Origin: Bacteroidales bacterium
GTDB lineage: Bacteria > Bacteroidota > Bacteroidia > Bacteroidales > UBA12170
Direction of reading: 5' to 3'
DNA length: 64,000 nucleotides
Assembly: GCA_021158405.1 (NCBI GenBank)
Contig: JAGGUP010000029.1
Location: 20,218 to 84,217, forward strand
The first letter of the stretch is position 1. Each line of letters opens with the position of its first letter. The notes under the pieces are model-generated. The model saw only the letters and a list, made by a program, of their open reading frames with translations. It had not been told where the DNA came from and ran no database searches. This document shows positions 16,994 to 26,019 of the stretch, piece by piece. Position numbers and translations under genes: made by a program.

Positions 16994-17023
16994 AATATCA
17001 AATAAGTATATCTATTTGATATT
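16994..17023. promoter_or_regulatory. Perfect 11-bp inverted repeat upstream of grpE
   Basis: AATATCAAATA (16994-17004) and TATTTGATATT (17013-17023) are perfect inverted copies 8 bp apart, centred about 52 bp upstream of the grpE -7 box. It is not a CIRCE element (TTAGCACTC). An operator function is inferred. Confidence 0.45.
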
Positions 17024-17060
17024 GTGATTATTATAATTATTTAAATAAAATAGAAAAAGA

Positions 17061-17068
17061 TATATTTG
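17061..17068 (+). promoter_or_regulatory. -7 box of grpE-dnaJ
   Basis: TATATTTG matches TAnnTTTG. A small hairpin, GCCGA/TCGGC, lies just downstream (about 17075-17091), giving a ~60-nt 5' UTR before the ATG at 17133. Confidence 0.5.
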
Positions 17069-17132
17069 CATTTAGCCGACAATTTTTCGGCCAAGCGCAT
17101 AAAAGTACTGACAAAAACACCGTTTTTAAGAT

Positions 17133-17732
17133 ATGACAAAGCAAACAAAAAAGAGCAAAAAAGAGGATACTGCTTTACCAGAAGAAGAGCTTAAAAAAGT
17201 AGAAAACGAACAAGTTAAAGAAATTGTGGAAGAGGAGGATACGGAGACTAGTGTGGAAGAGGAAGAAATTCCACCTTGCGAGATAGATATTGAACAATTA
17301 GAAGCCACCATAGCAGATTTGAAAGATAAGCATCTACGCCTTTTTTCAGAATTTGACAATTACCGTAAACGAACAACGAAAGAGCGAATTGAATTATTCA
17401 AAACAGCTTCATCGGAAATGATTATTGAGTTGCTTAGCATACTTGATGATTTTGATAGAGCAGAAAAATCGTTTGAAACAGCTACCGATATTGAAGCTGT
17501 AAAACAAGGCTTTGTGCTTATCCATTCAAAACTTCAAAATCTTCTTGCAAAAAAAGGTTTAGAAAATATGGATTCGTTAGGAAAAAAATTTAATACCGAT
17601 TTTCACGAAGCGATTACTGAAATACCTGCGCCAACGAAAAAACTTAAATCAAAAGTTGTTGATGTGGTAGAAAAAGGGTATTTATTAAACGGCAAAGTTC
17701 TTCGTTTTGCTAAAGTGGTTGTAGGCAAATAA
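17133..17732 (+). CDS. grpE: Nucleotide exchange factor GrpE
   Basis: 199 aa, normal for GrpE. A very acidic low-complexity N-terminus (about residues 1-55) precedes the coiled-coil helix ([36 protein letters not shown]). The C-terminal beta-domain has [11 protein letters not shown] and [21 protein letters not shown], the family signature. It releases ADP from DnaK. dnaJ follows by 14 bp, so the two form an operon. dnaK is not in the window. Confidence 0.96.
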   Translation: MTKQTKKSKKEDTALPEEELKKVENEQVKEIVEEEDTETSVEEEEIPPCEIDIEQLEATIADLKDKHLRLFSEFDNYRKRTTKERIELFKTASSEMIIELLSILDDFDRAEKSFETATDIEAVKQGFVLIHSKLQNLLAKKGLENMDSLGKKFNTDFHEAITEIPAPTKKLKSKVVDVVEKGYLLNGKVLRFAKVVVGK

Positions 17733-17746
17733 GTCAAAAAAAAAGA

Positions 17747-18889
17747 ATGAGCAAAAGAGATTTTTACGATATTTTAGGTGTAGACAAAAACGCATCAGAA
17801 GCTGAGCTAAAAAAGGCTTATCGCAAGGTTGCAATCAAATATCACCCTGATAAAAACCCAGATGATGCTAGTGCGGAAGAAAAGTTTAAAGAAGCCGCAG
17901 AAGCATATGATGTCTTAAGCAACCCACAAAAAAAACAGCGCTACGATCAATATGGTCATGCAGGTGTTGGAGGAGCTGCCGGAGGTAGTGGCTTTGGTGG
18001 TGGAGGTATGAACATGGATGATATCTTCAGCCATTTCGGCGATATTTTCGGAGGTGGTTTTGGAGGTGGTTTTGGAGGTGGCAGAAGCCGTCGAAGTGTA
18101 AACCGAGGTTCTAACCTTAGAATAAAAGTCAAGCTAACACTCGAAGAAATTGTAAAAGGAGCCGATAAAAAAGTTAAAGTAACTAAATATGTCGCTTGTA
18201 ATACTTGTAGAGGAACCGGCGCTGAAAGTGGAGGTACACAGACTTGTACTACTTGTCATGGCACTGGTCAGGTGACACGTATAGTAAACAGTTTTCTCGG
18301 TCAAATGCAAACTACAACTACTTGTCCGCAATGTGGTGGCGAAGGTCAATTAATCAAAAATAAATGTAAAAGCTGTCATGGAAACGGCATTGTGAAAGGC
18401 GAAGAAGTAATTTCTTTGTCAATTCCTGCTGGAGTTTCTGAAGGCATGCAATTATCCGTTTCAGGCAAAGGAAATGCCGCTGCCCGAGGTGGAGTTCCGG
18501 GTGATTTAATTGTGGCAATTGAAGAGATTCCACATCCAGATCTCGTTCGTGATGGCAGTAATTTATTACACGATCATTTTATTAGTTTCCCAAATGCAGC
18601 TTTAGGCTGTACTATTGATGTTCCAACGGTTGAAGGTTTTGCTAAAGTAAAAGTTGAATCTGGAACACAACCCGGAAAAGTACTTCGCTTAAAAGGCAAG
18701 GGTTTACCCGATGTAAATTCATATGGTCGTGGCGACTTGCTCGTGACTATAAATGCCTGGGTTCCAAAAAAGCTTAATCCTGCTGAACGTGAAATGTTAA
18801 ACAAAATGAATCAATCACCTAATTTTCGACCCAATCCTGACGGAAACGAAAAAGGGTTCTTTAATCGGATGCGAGATTATTTCAGGTAA
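17747..18889 (+). CDS. dnaJ: Chaperone protein DnaJ
   Basis: 380 aa, full-length type I DnaJ. The J domain carries [11 protein letters not shown] (HPD motif), followed by a Gly/Phe-rich linker ([12 protein letters not shown]). The four CxxCxGxG zinc repeats are present: [24 protein letters not shown] and CKSCHGNG. The C-terminal substrate-binding domains follow. It stimulates DnaK ATPase and binds unfolded protein. It is second in the grpE-dnaJ operon and ends at a strong terminator. Confidence 0.97.
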   Translation: MSKRDFYDILGVDKNASEAELKKAYRKVAIKYHPDKNPDDASAEEKFKEAAEAYDVLSNPQKKQRYDQYGHAGVGGAAGGSGFGGGGMNMDDIFSHFGDIFGGGFGGGFGGGRSRRSVNRGSNLRIKVKLTLEEIVKGADKKVKVTKYVACNTCRGTGAESGGTQTCTTCHGTGQVTRIVNSFLGQMQTTTTCPQCGGEGQLIKNKCKSCHGNGIVKGEEVISLSIPAGVSEGMQLSVSGKGNAAARGGVPGDLIVAIEEIPHPDLVRDGSNLLHDHFISFPNAALGCTIDVPTVEGFAKVKVESGTQPGKVLRLKGKGLPDVNSYGRGDLLVTINAWVPKKLNPAEREMLNKMNQSPNFRPNPDGNEKGFFNRMRDYFR

Positions 18890-18907
18890 AAGATTCAAAA
18901 TTCATAT

Positions 18908-18944
18908 AAAAGCCAAAACATTCATTGTGTTTTGGCTTTTTTTG
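18908..18944 (+). terminator. Terminator of grpE-dnaJ
   Basis: AAAAGCCAAAACA (18908-18920) pairs with TGTTTTGGCTTTT (18928-18940), a 13-bp stem with a 7-nt loop, followed by TTT. Confidence 0.85.
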
Positions 18945-19062
18945 TAATTTGCAACAGATTAACAAAACCAAATGATGAAATAGCTATTAAGAAATCACCT
19001 ATTGACATAAATATTTTCTTAAAGGCTGTTCCATTTATCATTTAAAAACAAATCATACACCT

Positions 19063-20571
19063 ATGAAAAACTATTTCCCTCTCCTATTTATTGCCTTTTT
19101 GAGCTTCACAATAACAGTAAATGCTCAACAAAAAATAAACACTAAGAAATTAGATAAACAACTAGAACAGTCTTTCCAGAATTTTGAATTGAACGGGCTT
19201 TCTGTACTTATTTTAAAAGATGGCGAACTTCTCTTCGACAAGAATTACGGAACTCGTGATTTGAAAAATCCGATAACTTCCAATTCTTTATACAATATTG
19301 CTTCTGTAACAAAAGCTTTTACAGGAGCTTGTATGGCAAAACTAGTCAACGAGAAAAAAATAAAATGGGAGGATTTGGTGATTGATTATCTCCCCGATTT
19401 CAAATTAGCCGATCCCTATATCACTACGCATTTAACAATTGCCGATTTGTTAACACATCGAAGTGGAATGGGAACTTTTTACGGCGATCTACTTTGGTAC
19501 GAAACAGAACGTAGCAATAAGGATATTCTTTATCGAATGAGGTATCTGCCTGTTACCAATCGCTTTCGCGATCAATTTGGTTATCAAAACAATATGTATA
19601 TCGTAGCTGCTGAAATCTTAGAAAAAGTGACTGGTCAGGACTGGGAAAGCTATGTTTCTGAAAATATTTTGATTCCTCTTGGAATGCTAAATACACGAAC
19701 TTCAGGAAATAAAATAGGAGAAAATCAAGAGCTGGCTCATCCAATCATTAACCATAAAGTGGTTGACATTACCATGAAAAAACCTCATGCTGCTGCCAGT
19801 TTTTTTACCTCAACTTCTGAATTGAGCCACTGGGCAGAAATGTTACTTAACCAAGGAATTTATAAAGGCGATACCATATTAAATCCTGCTGTCGTTGAAG
19901 ATATGATGTCTGGAAGAACTCTTCGTCCGGTGACTGGTTTAAAAAAGATGGCAGGAGCAAATTTTAATACTTATGCTTTGGGTTGGTCAGTTTGGGATTT
20001 TCACGGAATTCGTATTCTGGAACACGGTGGTGGTATGCCGGGATATATATCAAATTTGACATTAATTCCTGAATATAATATGGCATTTATCATACTAACC
20101 AATACGTTGAGCAGTTTCCCTTCTGCCCTTGAATACCACTTATTGGCTGAATTGATGGATGATAAATCAAGAGATTGGCTCGATCTTTTCATGGGATTTA
20201 AAACGCGTGGCGAAGCACAAGAAAAAGCCGAAGAGCAACAACGACTTGCTTCCAGAATAGAAGGAACACATCCACGTTTGGAATTGAAAAAATATATTGG
20301 TACTTACGAGGATAAAATGTACGGAAAGGCTGAGATTACTTTAGTTAATGAAAAACTGCATTTGGTATTTCTTCCCGCAAAACATCTTTTTTATTCAGAT
20401 ATGGAGCATTGGAACAACGATACTTTTAAAATAAAATTTGCAGATGAATTTTTACCTGCCGGCTATATCATCTTCGATTTTGATTCGTGGAATAAAATTT
20501 TAGGATTTAAGATAGATTTAAAAAGTAGTGATTTCCATTTCTTTAACCTCGACTTTAAGAAATTGGATTAA
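19063..20571 (+). CDS. Beta-lactamase-family serine hydrolase, secreted
   Basis: 502 aa. A signal peptide (MKNYFPLLFIAFLSFTITVNA) precedes a class C beta-lactamase/DD-peptidase fold. The S-x-x-K active site is SVTK at about residues 81-84, the Tyr motif is YQNN in FGYQNNMY, and HGGG in EHGGGMPGY replaces the K-T-G triad. The C-terminal ~130 residues resemble a DUF3471-type beta domain (KKYIGTYEDKMYGKAEITLVN). Such proteins act as periplasmic esterases or peptidases. Antibiotic resistance should not be inferred. The gene stands alone. Confidence 0.85.
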   Translation: MKNYFPLLFIAFLSFTITVNAQQKINTKKLDKQLEQSFQNFELNGLSVLILKDGELLFDKNYGTRDLKNPITSNSLYNIASVTKAFTGACMAKLVNEKKIKWEDLVIDYLPDFKLADPYITTHLTIADLLTHRSGMGTFYGDLLWYETERSNKDILYRMRYLPVTNRFRDQFGYQNNMYIVAAEILEKVTGQDWESYVSENILIPLGMLNTRTSGNKIGENQELAHPIINHKVVDITMKKPHAAASFFTSTSELSHWAEMLLNQGIYKGDTILNPAVVEDMMSGRTLRPVTGLKKMAGANFNTYALGWSVWDFHGIRILEHGGGMPGYISNLTLIPEYNMAFIILTNTLSSFPSALEYHLLAELMDDKSRDWLDLFMGFKTRGEAQEKAEEQQRLASRIEGTHPRLELKKYIGTYEDKMYGKAEITLVNEKLHLVFLPAKHLFYSDMEHWNNDTFKIKFADEFLPAGYIIFDFDSWNKILGFKIDLKSSDFHFFNLDFKKLD

Positions 20572-20600
20572 GGGATTAATAATCTGAAAATCAAACTGTC

Positions 20601-20633
20601 AACCCTGTCAGGTTTTAGAAACCTGACAGGGTT
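20601..20633. repeat. REP-like palindrome (CCCTGTCAGG family)
   Basis: AACCCTGTCAGGTTT and AAACCTGACAGGGTT form a perfect 15-bp stem around a TAG loop, in the gap between two convergent genes. The sequence resembles short palindromic repeats frequently seen between genes in Bacteroidota. It could also terminate both transcripts. Confidence 0.65.
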
Positions 20634-20651
20634 TTCCAGAGCTTATCCACA

Positions 20652-23087
20652 TTATAAAGGCATGGCTAGCGTAAACTTATAAGCCACATTCTCTTGAAAA
20701 CTATCAAAGCTATAGGGGCCGTATCGATACATTGCTCCTACACCTACATTAAACAATTGTAGTTTGATTAAATTATTAATCATTAAACCACTTTCGAAAT
20801 AACCTTCTTCCATTGTTTTAAAGTCAATATTTTGATGATATTTGGGATGTTTCAACCAACCAAATCCAATATTTGTTCCTATTTCAAATTCCGGCTTAAA
20901 CTTTTTTCCTCTAAATAATAATGACCCAAAATTATGAGAAATAAAAAGTGATATATACCTGTCTGACAGAAATTCGTTGGCTCGCATAGTCCCGAAACTT
21001 CCTGGTGCAAAAAGCGCAAAAGGTCTGTAAGTTCCTCCACCAGAATGAAGTGTGGCATACGGAACATCACCTAATACCAAACCTGCTTTTAAACTTATAT
21101 TTGTTTGGCCTAAGTATTTAATATAAAATGATTTTCGCATTTGAAAATCCATTTTTTTAAAGTCAAAACATCCTCCTAAAATACCTGAAAAACCTTGCGA
21201 ATAATTAAACCAGAACACGGGATATTTAGTCCCCATAGAAATGAGTATCCGACCATTATTAAAGTATTTTTCTTTATAGGCAAAGCGAAAACGAAGCTTT
21301 ATCTCTGTCAATTGAAAATCTGTTATAGGAACTATATCTACTGGACGCTGAAAATAATATTCTCCAAGATTGTTAATTTTTCCATGGCTAAAACCAGCAT
21401 ATGACTGAAGATAATTAAACATACGTCCACTTAAACCCGCTTCTTCTCGAACGGTATAATTCATTCGGTTTATAAAAAACTCTTGAAAAGCGAGCGGATC
21501 AAACAATGAGCTTTCATCCTGAAAAAAACTAACGCCTCCGCTCTCCATATTATCAGAAAGATAGGAAACATATGCTTTTATTTCTTTTGGCTTATAGATT
21601 TCAGTAGTAGTCTTGATACCAATTTTAGATATTTTGTCTTTCAAACTATAAGCATAATAACCTCCAACGGCGAAATCTTTAGAAAAGCGTTTATTCGTTT
21701 GCATTCCAATCCCAAACCAAAATCCTTCAAACGAATTGAAACCCATAAAACGATTCAAAAACAAATCGACTTTACCCAATCCGATTTTTCCGGTTAATAA
21801 GGTTTCCAGTTCTTTTAGCGTTTTATCGAACTCGGCTTCTTTTCCGATGCTATCCATGAATTTATAGGTTTCTTTATCGCGTAGGCTTAAACTATCTCTT
21901 CGAAATGAATTCCATTGCTCCTCGTTACGGTAACCTGCATTTGGGTCTACTTCTATTTCCATATAGGAAAAGGCTTTTTTAACCAAATCCGTGTTCAATT
22001 CAATATCACGTATATAGGTTTTTCCAATACCCAGCAAACGAGATTGTTGTCCACCTGAACTCACGCTTAAAGAAGCAAAAGTAATCGTGGTATTCAACTG
22101 AACTGGAAACCAATGAATACCATCCACCAAATCATATTTTTGCTGAATTTGAATTGTAATTCCTTGATTCTCCTTGGCCGGCTCAGCTTTCACATTTACA
22201 ATAGCCCATTTATTTGTACTAATATGAACAATACCTTGCATACCTTCAAAATTCGTGTTTCTATTTGGCCGAAAAGAAATAGTGTAAACAGTATCTGCAG
22301 ACCCGGAATACAAAGTATCTTCCAATTGAAAATAATACTTATTCAAACTTCCTTTACTTATCGGATTGATGTATTTTTTCCCAACTATCTGAATAATTTC
22401 ATCATAAAAAGATGTCGATTGTATTTGCGATACCAAATAAATAATTATCGGATCTTTTAGGCCGGAAACCTTGGTAGCAATAACTCGTTCATTGCTTTTG
22501 TCAGGAGCAAGAAACTTTTTCTCGACCACAGTTTCCATTAAAAAAACATCTTTATTCTTGAAAAAATCATTCAGGGCTTTAACCGAATCATTTTTAATAG
22601 AAACACTATCAAGTGCATATGAAGTTGTATCAACGGACACTACCATCTTATCATAAGTAGTATATGTAAATGAAGCTAATTTCTTAGGATTGTTTTTGTC
22701 CCGATTTCTAATCGCATTTAATATTATTCTATGAGCTGGATTTGGCCCTGGAAATACTTCATATTCTGCTAAATTATATTTTATAGATTTAACAAAAATC
22801 GTTTTTGGACCTTTTAAATTACGCGTTAAAATATATCGGGTTTCATATCCTAAGTATGAAAATCGAATGCTGTCAATCCGGCTAGGCAACACAATAGAGA
22901 ATTTTCCATCAATATCGGTTGTTGTACCGAAATGTCCATCGTCAGAAATTAAATTTACAAAAGCAAGTGCTTCTTTTGTTTTTTCATCTTGAACCAAGCC
23001 TGAATATTTGATTCCCTGACCAAAAAGCCCAACACTAAAAATAAGTAGAAAACTTAAAATTATTATACGAAGATAAACTTTAACCAT
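20652..23087 (-). CDS. DUF5686 outer-membrane protein with carboxypeptidase-like regulatory domain
   Basis: 811 aa. A signal peptide (MVKVYLRIIILSFLLIFSVGLFG) is followed by a CarboxypepD_reg-like domain (KYSGLVQDEKTKEALAFVNLISDDG, ending near FVKSIKYNLAEYEV). The rest matches the DUF5686 family, whose C-terminal half reads as beta-strands of an outer-membrane barrel. The motif PGPNPAHRIILNAIRNRDKNNP is typical of the family. Its function is unknown; it is common in Bacteroidota. It starts 39 bp after the ThiS-like gene on the same strand and might be co-transcribed. Confidence 0.82.
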   Translation of the reverse strand: MVKVYLRIIILSFLLIFSVGLFGQGIKYSGLVQDEKTKEALAFVNLISDDGHFGTTTDIDGKFSIVLPSRIDSIRFSYLGYETRYILTRNLKGPKTIFVKSIKYNLAEYEVFPGPNPAHRIILNAIRNRDKNNPKKLASFTYTTYDKMVVSVDTTSYALDSVSIKNDSVKALNDFFKNKDVFLMETVVEKKFLAPDKSNERVIATKVSGLKDPIIIYLVSQIQSTSFYDEIIQIVGKKYINPISKGSLNKYYFQLEDTLYSGSADTVYTISFRPNRNTNFEGMQGIVHISTNKWAIVNVKAEPAKENQGITIQIQQKYDLVDGIHWFPVQLNTTITFASLSVSSGGQQSRLLGIGKTYIRDIELNTDLVKKAFSYMEIEVDPNAGYRNEEQWNSFRRDSLSLRDKETYKFMDSIGKEAEFDKTLKELETLLTGKIGLGKVDLFLNRFMGFNSFEGFWFGIGMQTNKRFSKDFAVGGYYAYSLKDKISKIGIKTTTEIYKPKEIKAYVSYLSDNMESGGVSFFQDESSLFDPLAFQEFFINRMNYTVREEAGLSGRMFNYLQSYAGFSHGKINNLGEYYFQRPVDIVPITDFQLTEIKLRFRFAYKEKYFNNGRILISMGTKYPVFWFNYSQGFSGILGGCFDFKKMDFQMRKSFYIKYLGQTNISLKAGLVLGDVPYATLHSGGGTYRPFALFAPGSFGTMRANEFLSDRYISLFISHNFGSLLFRGKKFKPEFEIGTNIGFGWLKHPKYHQNIDFKTMEEGYFESGLMINNLIKLQLFNVGVGAMYRYGPYSFDSFQENVAYKFTLAMPL

Positions 23088-23126
23088 ACTAGTATTTAAT
23101 GACGTATATTCGATGCCTTTATTACA

Positions 23127-23330
23127 TCAACCTCCACTTATTAAATGAAGAATTAAAACATTATCTCCATCTTTAGCAAAAGCCATGCCCCTATTTTCTT
23201 TTTTTATAAGTTCTCCATTTATCTTGGTAACTAATAATTTAAAAGTAAAATTCTTTTGTTGAATAATATCGCTAATACTTAGGGTATCTGCATTGAAATT
23301 TACTGGCCGATTATTGAGTATTATCTTCAT
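23127..23330 (-). CDS. thiS: ThiS-family sulfur carrier protein
   Basis: 67 aa from the internal Met (MKIILNNRPVNF), a better start than an upstream in-frame ATG that would overlap the preceding gene and add an 11-residue basic extension. The beta-grasp pattern and the C-terminal ...ILHLISGG match ThiS/MoaD carriers, which are adenylated and thiocarboxylated on the last Gly. It delivers sulfur, in the standard case to thiazole synthase. No thiG, thiF or thiE is nearby; the gene is 10 bp downstream of a DUF364 gene. Its partner pathway is therefore uncertain. Confidence 0.8.
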   Translation of the reverse strand: MKIILNNRPVNFNADTLSISDIIQQKNFTFKLLVTKINGELIKKENRGMAFAKDGDNVLILHLISGG

Positions 23331-23340
23331 TCCGAAAGTT

Positions 23341-24027
23341 TTAAAAAAATACTTTTTTTGCAAAAGGACTAAAATAACGCGTCCCTAAATTTGCTCTAAT
23401 AACATCTAGAACTCGCTGATCATTAGGTTCATAAATAGAGCCAAAAATCATTTCCACATTCCTATACTTTTTCATATCGGGATGCATAATTGCCGAAGGG
23501 CCTAGGATATAAATCGGAGCATGTTCTGCACTATTCTCAACAAGTTCCATAAAGCTTTGATTGAACATACTTGTTGCAGTTAAAATAATGGCATCTGCAT
23601 TCCTAATATATTGCATCTGATCCTTCATTTCTTGCAAGATATCTTCATCCTCACGCTTATCAAAAATAAAAAGCGGAATATTCGCTTTTTGAAAACGCTT
23701 TACGACCGGCCTGAAATTACCCACCATCACAATATTGGAAAATCGGGTAAAATCAACGGCTTCAAATATATCCTTTTCTTCATTATAATCTTGGTCATAA
23801 TTGAGTAAGGCATTATAATAAGCATTTAGAAATATCCGATGTTCAGCATTTTCTAAATCAATTTCTTTTGGAATTTCAGCTTTAACAGTTTCGCCCAAAG
23901 TGGCACAAAGGCCAATATTTCCGTTCTCAAACAGAACAGCTACATATCTTGCTCCACATACAAAATCTTTTACTAAAGAAGAATCGAAGGCGTATTTTTG
24001 GTAATAATGAGTTATTGGATCTAGCAT
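23341..24027 (-). CDS. DUF364 domain protein (putative heavy-metal chelatase family)
   Basis: 228 aa. The N-terminal part (FVCGARYVAVLFENGNIGLCATLGE) matches the DUF4213 region that precedes DUF364, and the C-terminal half (IVMVGNFRPVVKRFQ, IFDKREDED, ADAIILTATSMFNQSF, YILGPSAIMHPDM) is the DUF364 Rossmann-like fold. The family is labelled putative heavy-metal chelation by structure only; its reaction is unknown. It is immediately upstream of the ThiS-like gene (10-bp gap), so the two are very likely translated from one mRNA. Confidence 0.78.
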   Translation of the reverse strand: MLDPITHYYQKYAFDSSLVKDFVCGARYVAVLFENGNIGLCATLGETVKAEIPKEIDLENAEHRIFLNAYYNALLNYDQDYNEEKDIFEAVDFTRFSNIVMVGNFRPVVKRFQKANIPLFIFDKREDEDILQEMKDQMQYIRNADAIILTATSMFNQSFMELVENSAEHAPIYILGPSAIMHPDMKKYRNVEMIFGSIYEPNDQRVLDVIRANLGTRYFSPFAKKVFF

Positions 24028-24075
24028 ATTGAGTGCAAAATTAAGAAGAATAGCAAGAGCAATCTAATGCTGGAC

Positions 24076-24543
24076 CTATTCAATATTCAGTTTCCTATTA
24101 AAACCTTCTTCGAGTGACAAGAAAGTCTCTGTACCAGTAACTTCCAAAACAGACTGTATCCGATAAACTAAAATCCGTTTTAAATCTTCATTATTCCGAG
24201 CATAAATCTTGAGCATATAAGAATATTTTCCCGTAATGGAATGACACTCTACCACTTCCGGTATTTCAACTATTTTCTGAAAAACTTCTTGGTGGGTTTT
24301 CTCGGAAGTTAAATTAACTTGTATTCCTACAAATGCCAATGTATGGTAACCCAGTATTTTAGGTGATAAATTAAATTGAGAGCCCTTTAAAAGTCCCCCT
24401 TCAAACATTTTCTGAACCCTTTGGTGCACAGCCGATCCCGTTACTCCACATTGACGAGCCACCTCAACAAAAGGCATACGAGCATCTGCACGTAAAAGGC
24501 GTAAAATACGCTTATCTAAAATATCCAAATGAAAGTTTTCCAT
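24076..24543 (-). CDS. Lrp/AsnC-family transcriptional regulator
   Basis: 155 aa, standard for the family. The N-terminal winged helix-turn-helix reads LDILDKRILRLLRADARMPFVEVARQCGVTGSAVHQRVQKMFEGG, and the C-terminal RAM/ActR ligand-binding domain reads LAFVGIQVNLTSEKTHQEVFQKIVEIPEVVECHSITGKYSYMLKI. It is transcribed divergently from a Cys/Met PLP lyase gene, so it probably senses an amino acid and controls that enzyme. The 172-bp shared region holds a promoter for each side. Confidence 0.9.
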   Translation of the reverse strand: MENFHLDILDKRILRLLRADARMPFVEVARQCGVTGSAVHQRVQKMFEGGLLKGSQFNLSPKILGYHTLAFVGIQVNLTSEKTHQEVFQKIVEIPEVVECHSITGKYSYMLKIYARNNEDLKRILVYRIQSVLEVTGTETFLSLEEGFNRKLNIE

Positions 24544-24585
24544 AGAATTAAATACAATATTATTTACATTATTTTAATATTTCAT

Positions 24586-24593
24586 CAAATTTA
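24586..24593 (-). promoter_or_regulatory. -7 box of the Lrp/AsnC gene
   Basis: TAAATTTG on the minus strand, 42 bp before the start codon, matches TAnnTTTG. Confidence 0.45.
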
Positions 24594-24644
24594 CTTTTAA
24601 TTTTAAACAAATAAATATATTCTACTATAAATTTATTATTTTTC

Positions 24645-24675
24645 TTGCATAGATAACTTTCAGTATTTAATTTTG
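24645..24675 (+). promoter_or_regulatory. Promoter of the Cys/Met lyase gene
   Basis: TTG (24645-24647) and TAATTTTG (24668-24675) are separated by 20 bp, the normal Bacteroidota spacing, 40 bp before the ATG. Confidence 0.5.
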
Positions 24676-24715
24676 TAAAGATATAAATCAGCTATTCATA
24701 TTAAAAACAATATTT

Positions 24716-25915
24716 ATGAACACGAAAAAAATTGATCCAGCAAGTAATATCCAGGCCTTAAAGCAATTTGGAGAATTTGGAGGTGTAAATCCATCCATAA
24801 CTGATTCGGCAACTTTTACATTTATGACTGCAAAAAGCATGTTAGACACCTTTCATGGCGAAGCCGAAGGTTGTTTTTTGTATGCACGTCATTGGAATCC
24901 AAGTAATAAATATTTGGCCGATGCTCTTGCTGCTATGGAGGGAACCGAAGCAGCATGGGTAACCGGTTCCGGTATGGCTGCTATTACTACAGTATTCTTA
25001 CAACTCTGTAATGCAGGCGACCATATTGTAAGTAGCATGACCACTTACGGAGGCACTTTTGCTTTTCTAAATAACTATTTACCCAAATTTAATATTGATG
25101 TTACTTTTGTTGATACCACAGATTTGGAAGCCGTAAAAAAAGCAATCAGACCTAATACAAAATTGGTCTATACCGAAACCATGTCAAATCCACTATTGCA
25201 AATTTCAGATATTCCAGCCTTGTCCGAAATTACAAAACAACATGGCATTCAACTTGTTGTGGATAATACTTTTACGCCAATGATTTTCGCTCCCTATTTG
25301 ATGGGTGCTGATATTGTGGTGTACTCTATGACTAAATATATTAATGGAAAAAACGATGCCGTAGCAGGCGCAATCTGTGCTTCTAACCAATTTATTCTCG
25401 ATATTAGCGATGTAAACAAGGGTACAGCAATGTTATTAGGGCCTGTACTTGATCCTTTACGGTCTTCCAATATTTTAAAAAATATGTACACTTTACATAT
25501 TCGCATGAAACAACACAGCAAAAATGCACTCTATCTTGCTGAACGCTTTGAAGAAATTGGTTTGAAATACAATTATCCCGGTATGCCCAACCATCCTCAA
25601 CATGAATTAATGAAAAGCCTGATGAACGAAGAATTTGGGTTTGGAGGAATGATTGCCATTGATATGGAAACCGCTGAAAGAGCAACCCAACTTATGGAAT
25701 CGATGCAATTAAAAAACGTAGGCTATCATGCGGTTAGTCTGGGCTATTTTAGAACTTTATTTAGCAATTCAGGAAAAAGCACATCTTCAGAAGTCCCCGT
25801 AGATATACAAAAAACGATGGGAATGTCTCCGGGTTTGGTACGCTTTTCCGTTGGATTAGATAACGATATTGAGGCTAGCTATAAATTGATAAAAGAGAGT
25901 TTGGACGAATTATAA
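24716..25915 (+). CDS. Cys/Met-metabolism PLP-dependent lyase, probable methionine gamma-lyase
   Basis: 399 aa. It belongs to the cystathionine gamma-synthase/methionine gamma-lyase fold. The PLP lysine is in VYSMTKYINGKND, the phosphate-binding loop is VTGSGMAAITT and LVVDNTFTPMIFAPYLMGADI carries the conserved Asp. The N-terminal LYARHWNPSN replaces the usual Y-S-R-x-x-N-P-T. Such enzymes cleave C-S bonds of methionine or cystathionine with release of 2-oxo acids, or make them. The exact reaction cannot be fixed from sequence; methionine gamma-lyase is favoured because the regulator next door is Lrp-type. Its transcript ends at a strong terminator. Confidence 0.82.
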   Translation: MNTKKIDPASNIQALKQFGEFGGVNPSITDSATFTFMTAKSMLDTFHGEAEGCFLYARHWNPSNKYLADALAAMEGTEAAWVTGSGMAAITTVFLQLCNAGDHIVSSMTTYGGTFAFLNNYLPKFNIDVTFVDTTDLEAVKKAIRPNTKLVYTETMSNPLLQISDIPALSEITKQHGIQLVVDNTFTPMIFAPYLMGADIVVYSMTKYINGKNDAVAGAICASNQFILDISDVNKGTAMLLGPVLDPLRSSNILKNMYTLHIRMKQHSKNALYLAERFEEIGLKYNYPGMPNHPQHELMKSLMNEEFGFGGMIAIDMETAERATQLMESMQLKNVGYHAVSLGYFRTLFSNSGKSTSSEVPVDIQKTMGMSPGLVRFSVGLDNDIEASYKLIKESLDEL

Positions 25916-25942
25916 CTTATCTATTTTAACATAATTACCCAA

Positions 25943-25973
25943 AATAGCGGCAACTTAGGTTGCCGCTATTTTT
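25943..25973 (+). terminator. Terminator of the Cys/Met lyase gene
   Basis: AATAGCGGCAAC (25943-25954) pairs with GTTGCCGCTATT (25959-25970), a perfect 12-bp stem with a TTAG loop, then T-run. Confidence 0.88.
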
Positions 25974-26019
25974 ATGTTTATTATACCTGCTATCCTAAAA
26001 AAAATTGATTTTGTGTCAA

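Noticed and set aside
19063-20571. Beta-lactamase resistance gene
   Set aside because: The fold and SxxK are shared with esterases and DD-peptidases; HGGG replaces the K-T-G triad and a DUF3471-type tail is attached, so resistance cannot be claimed.
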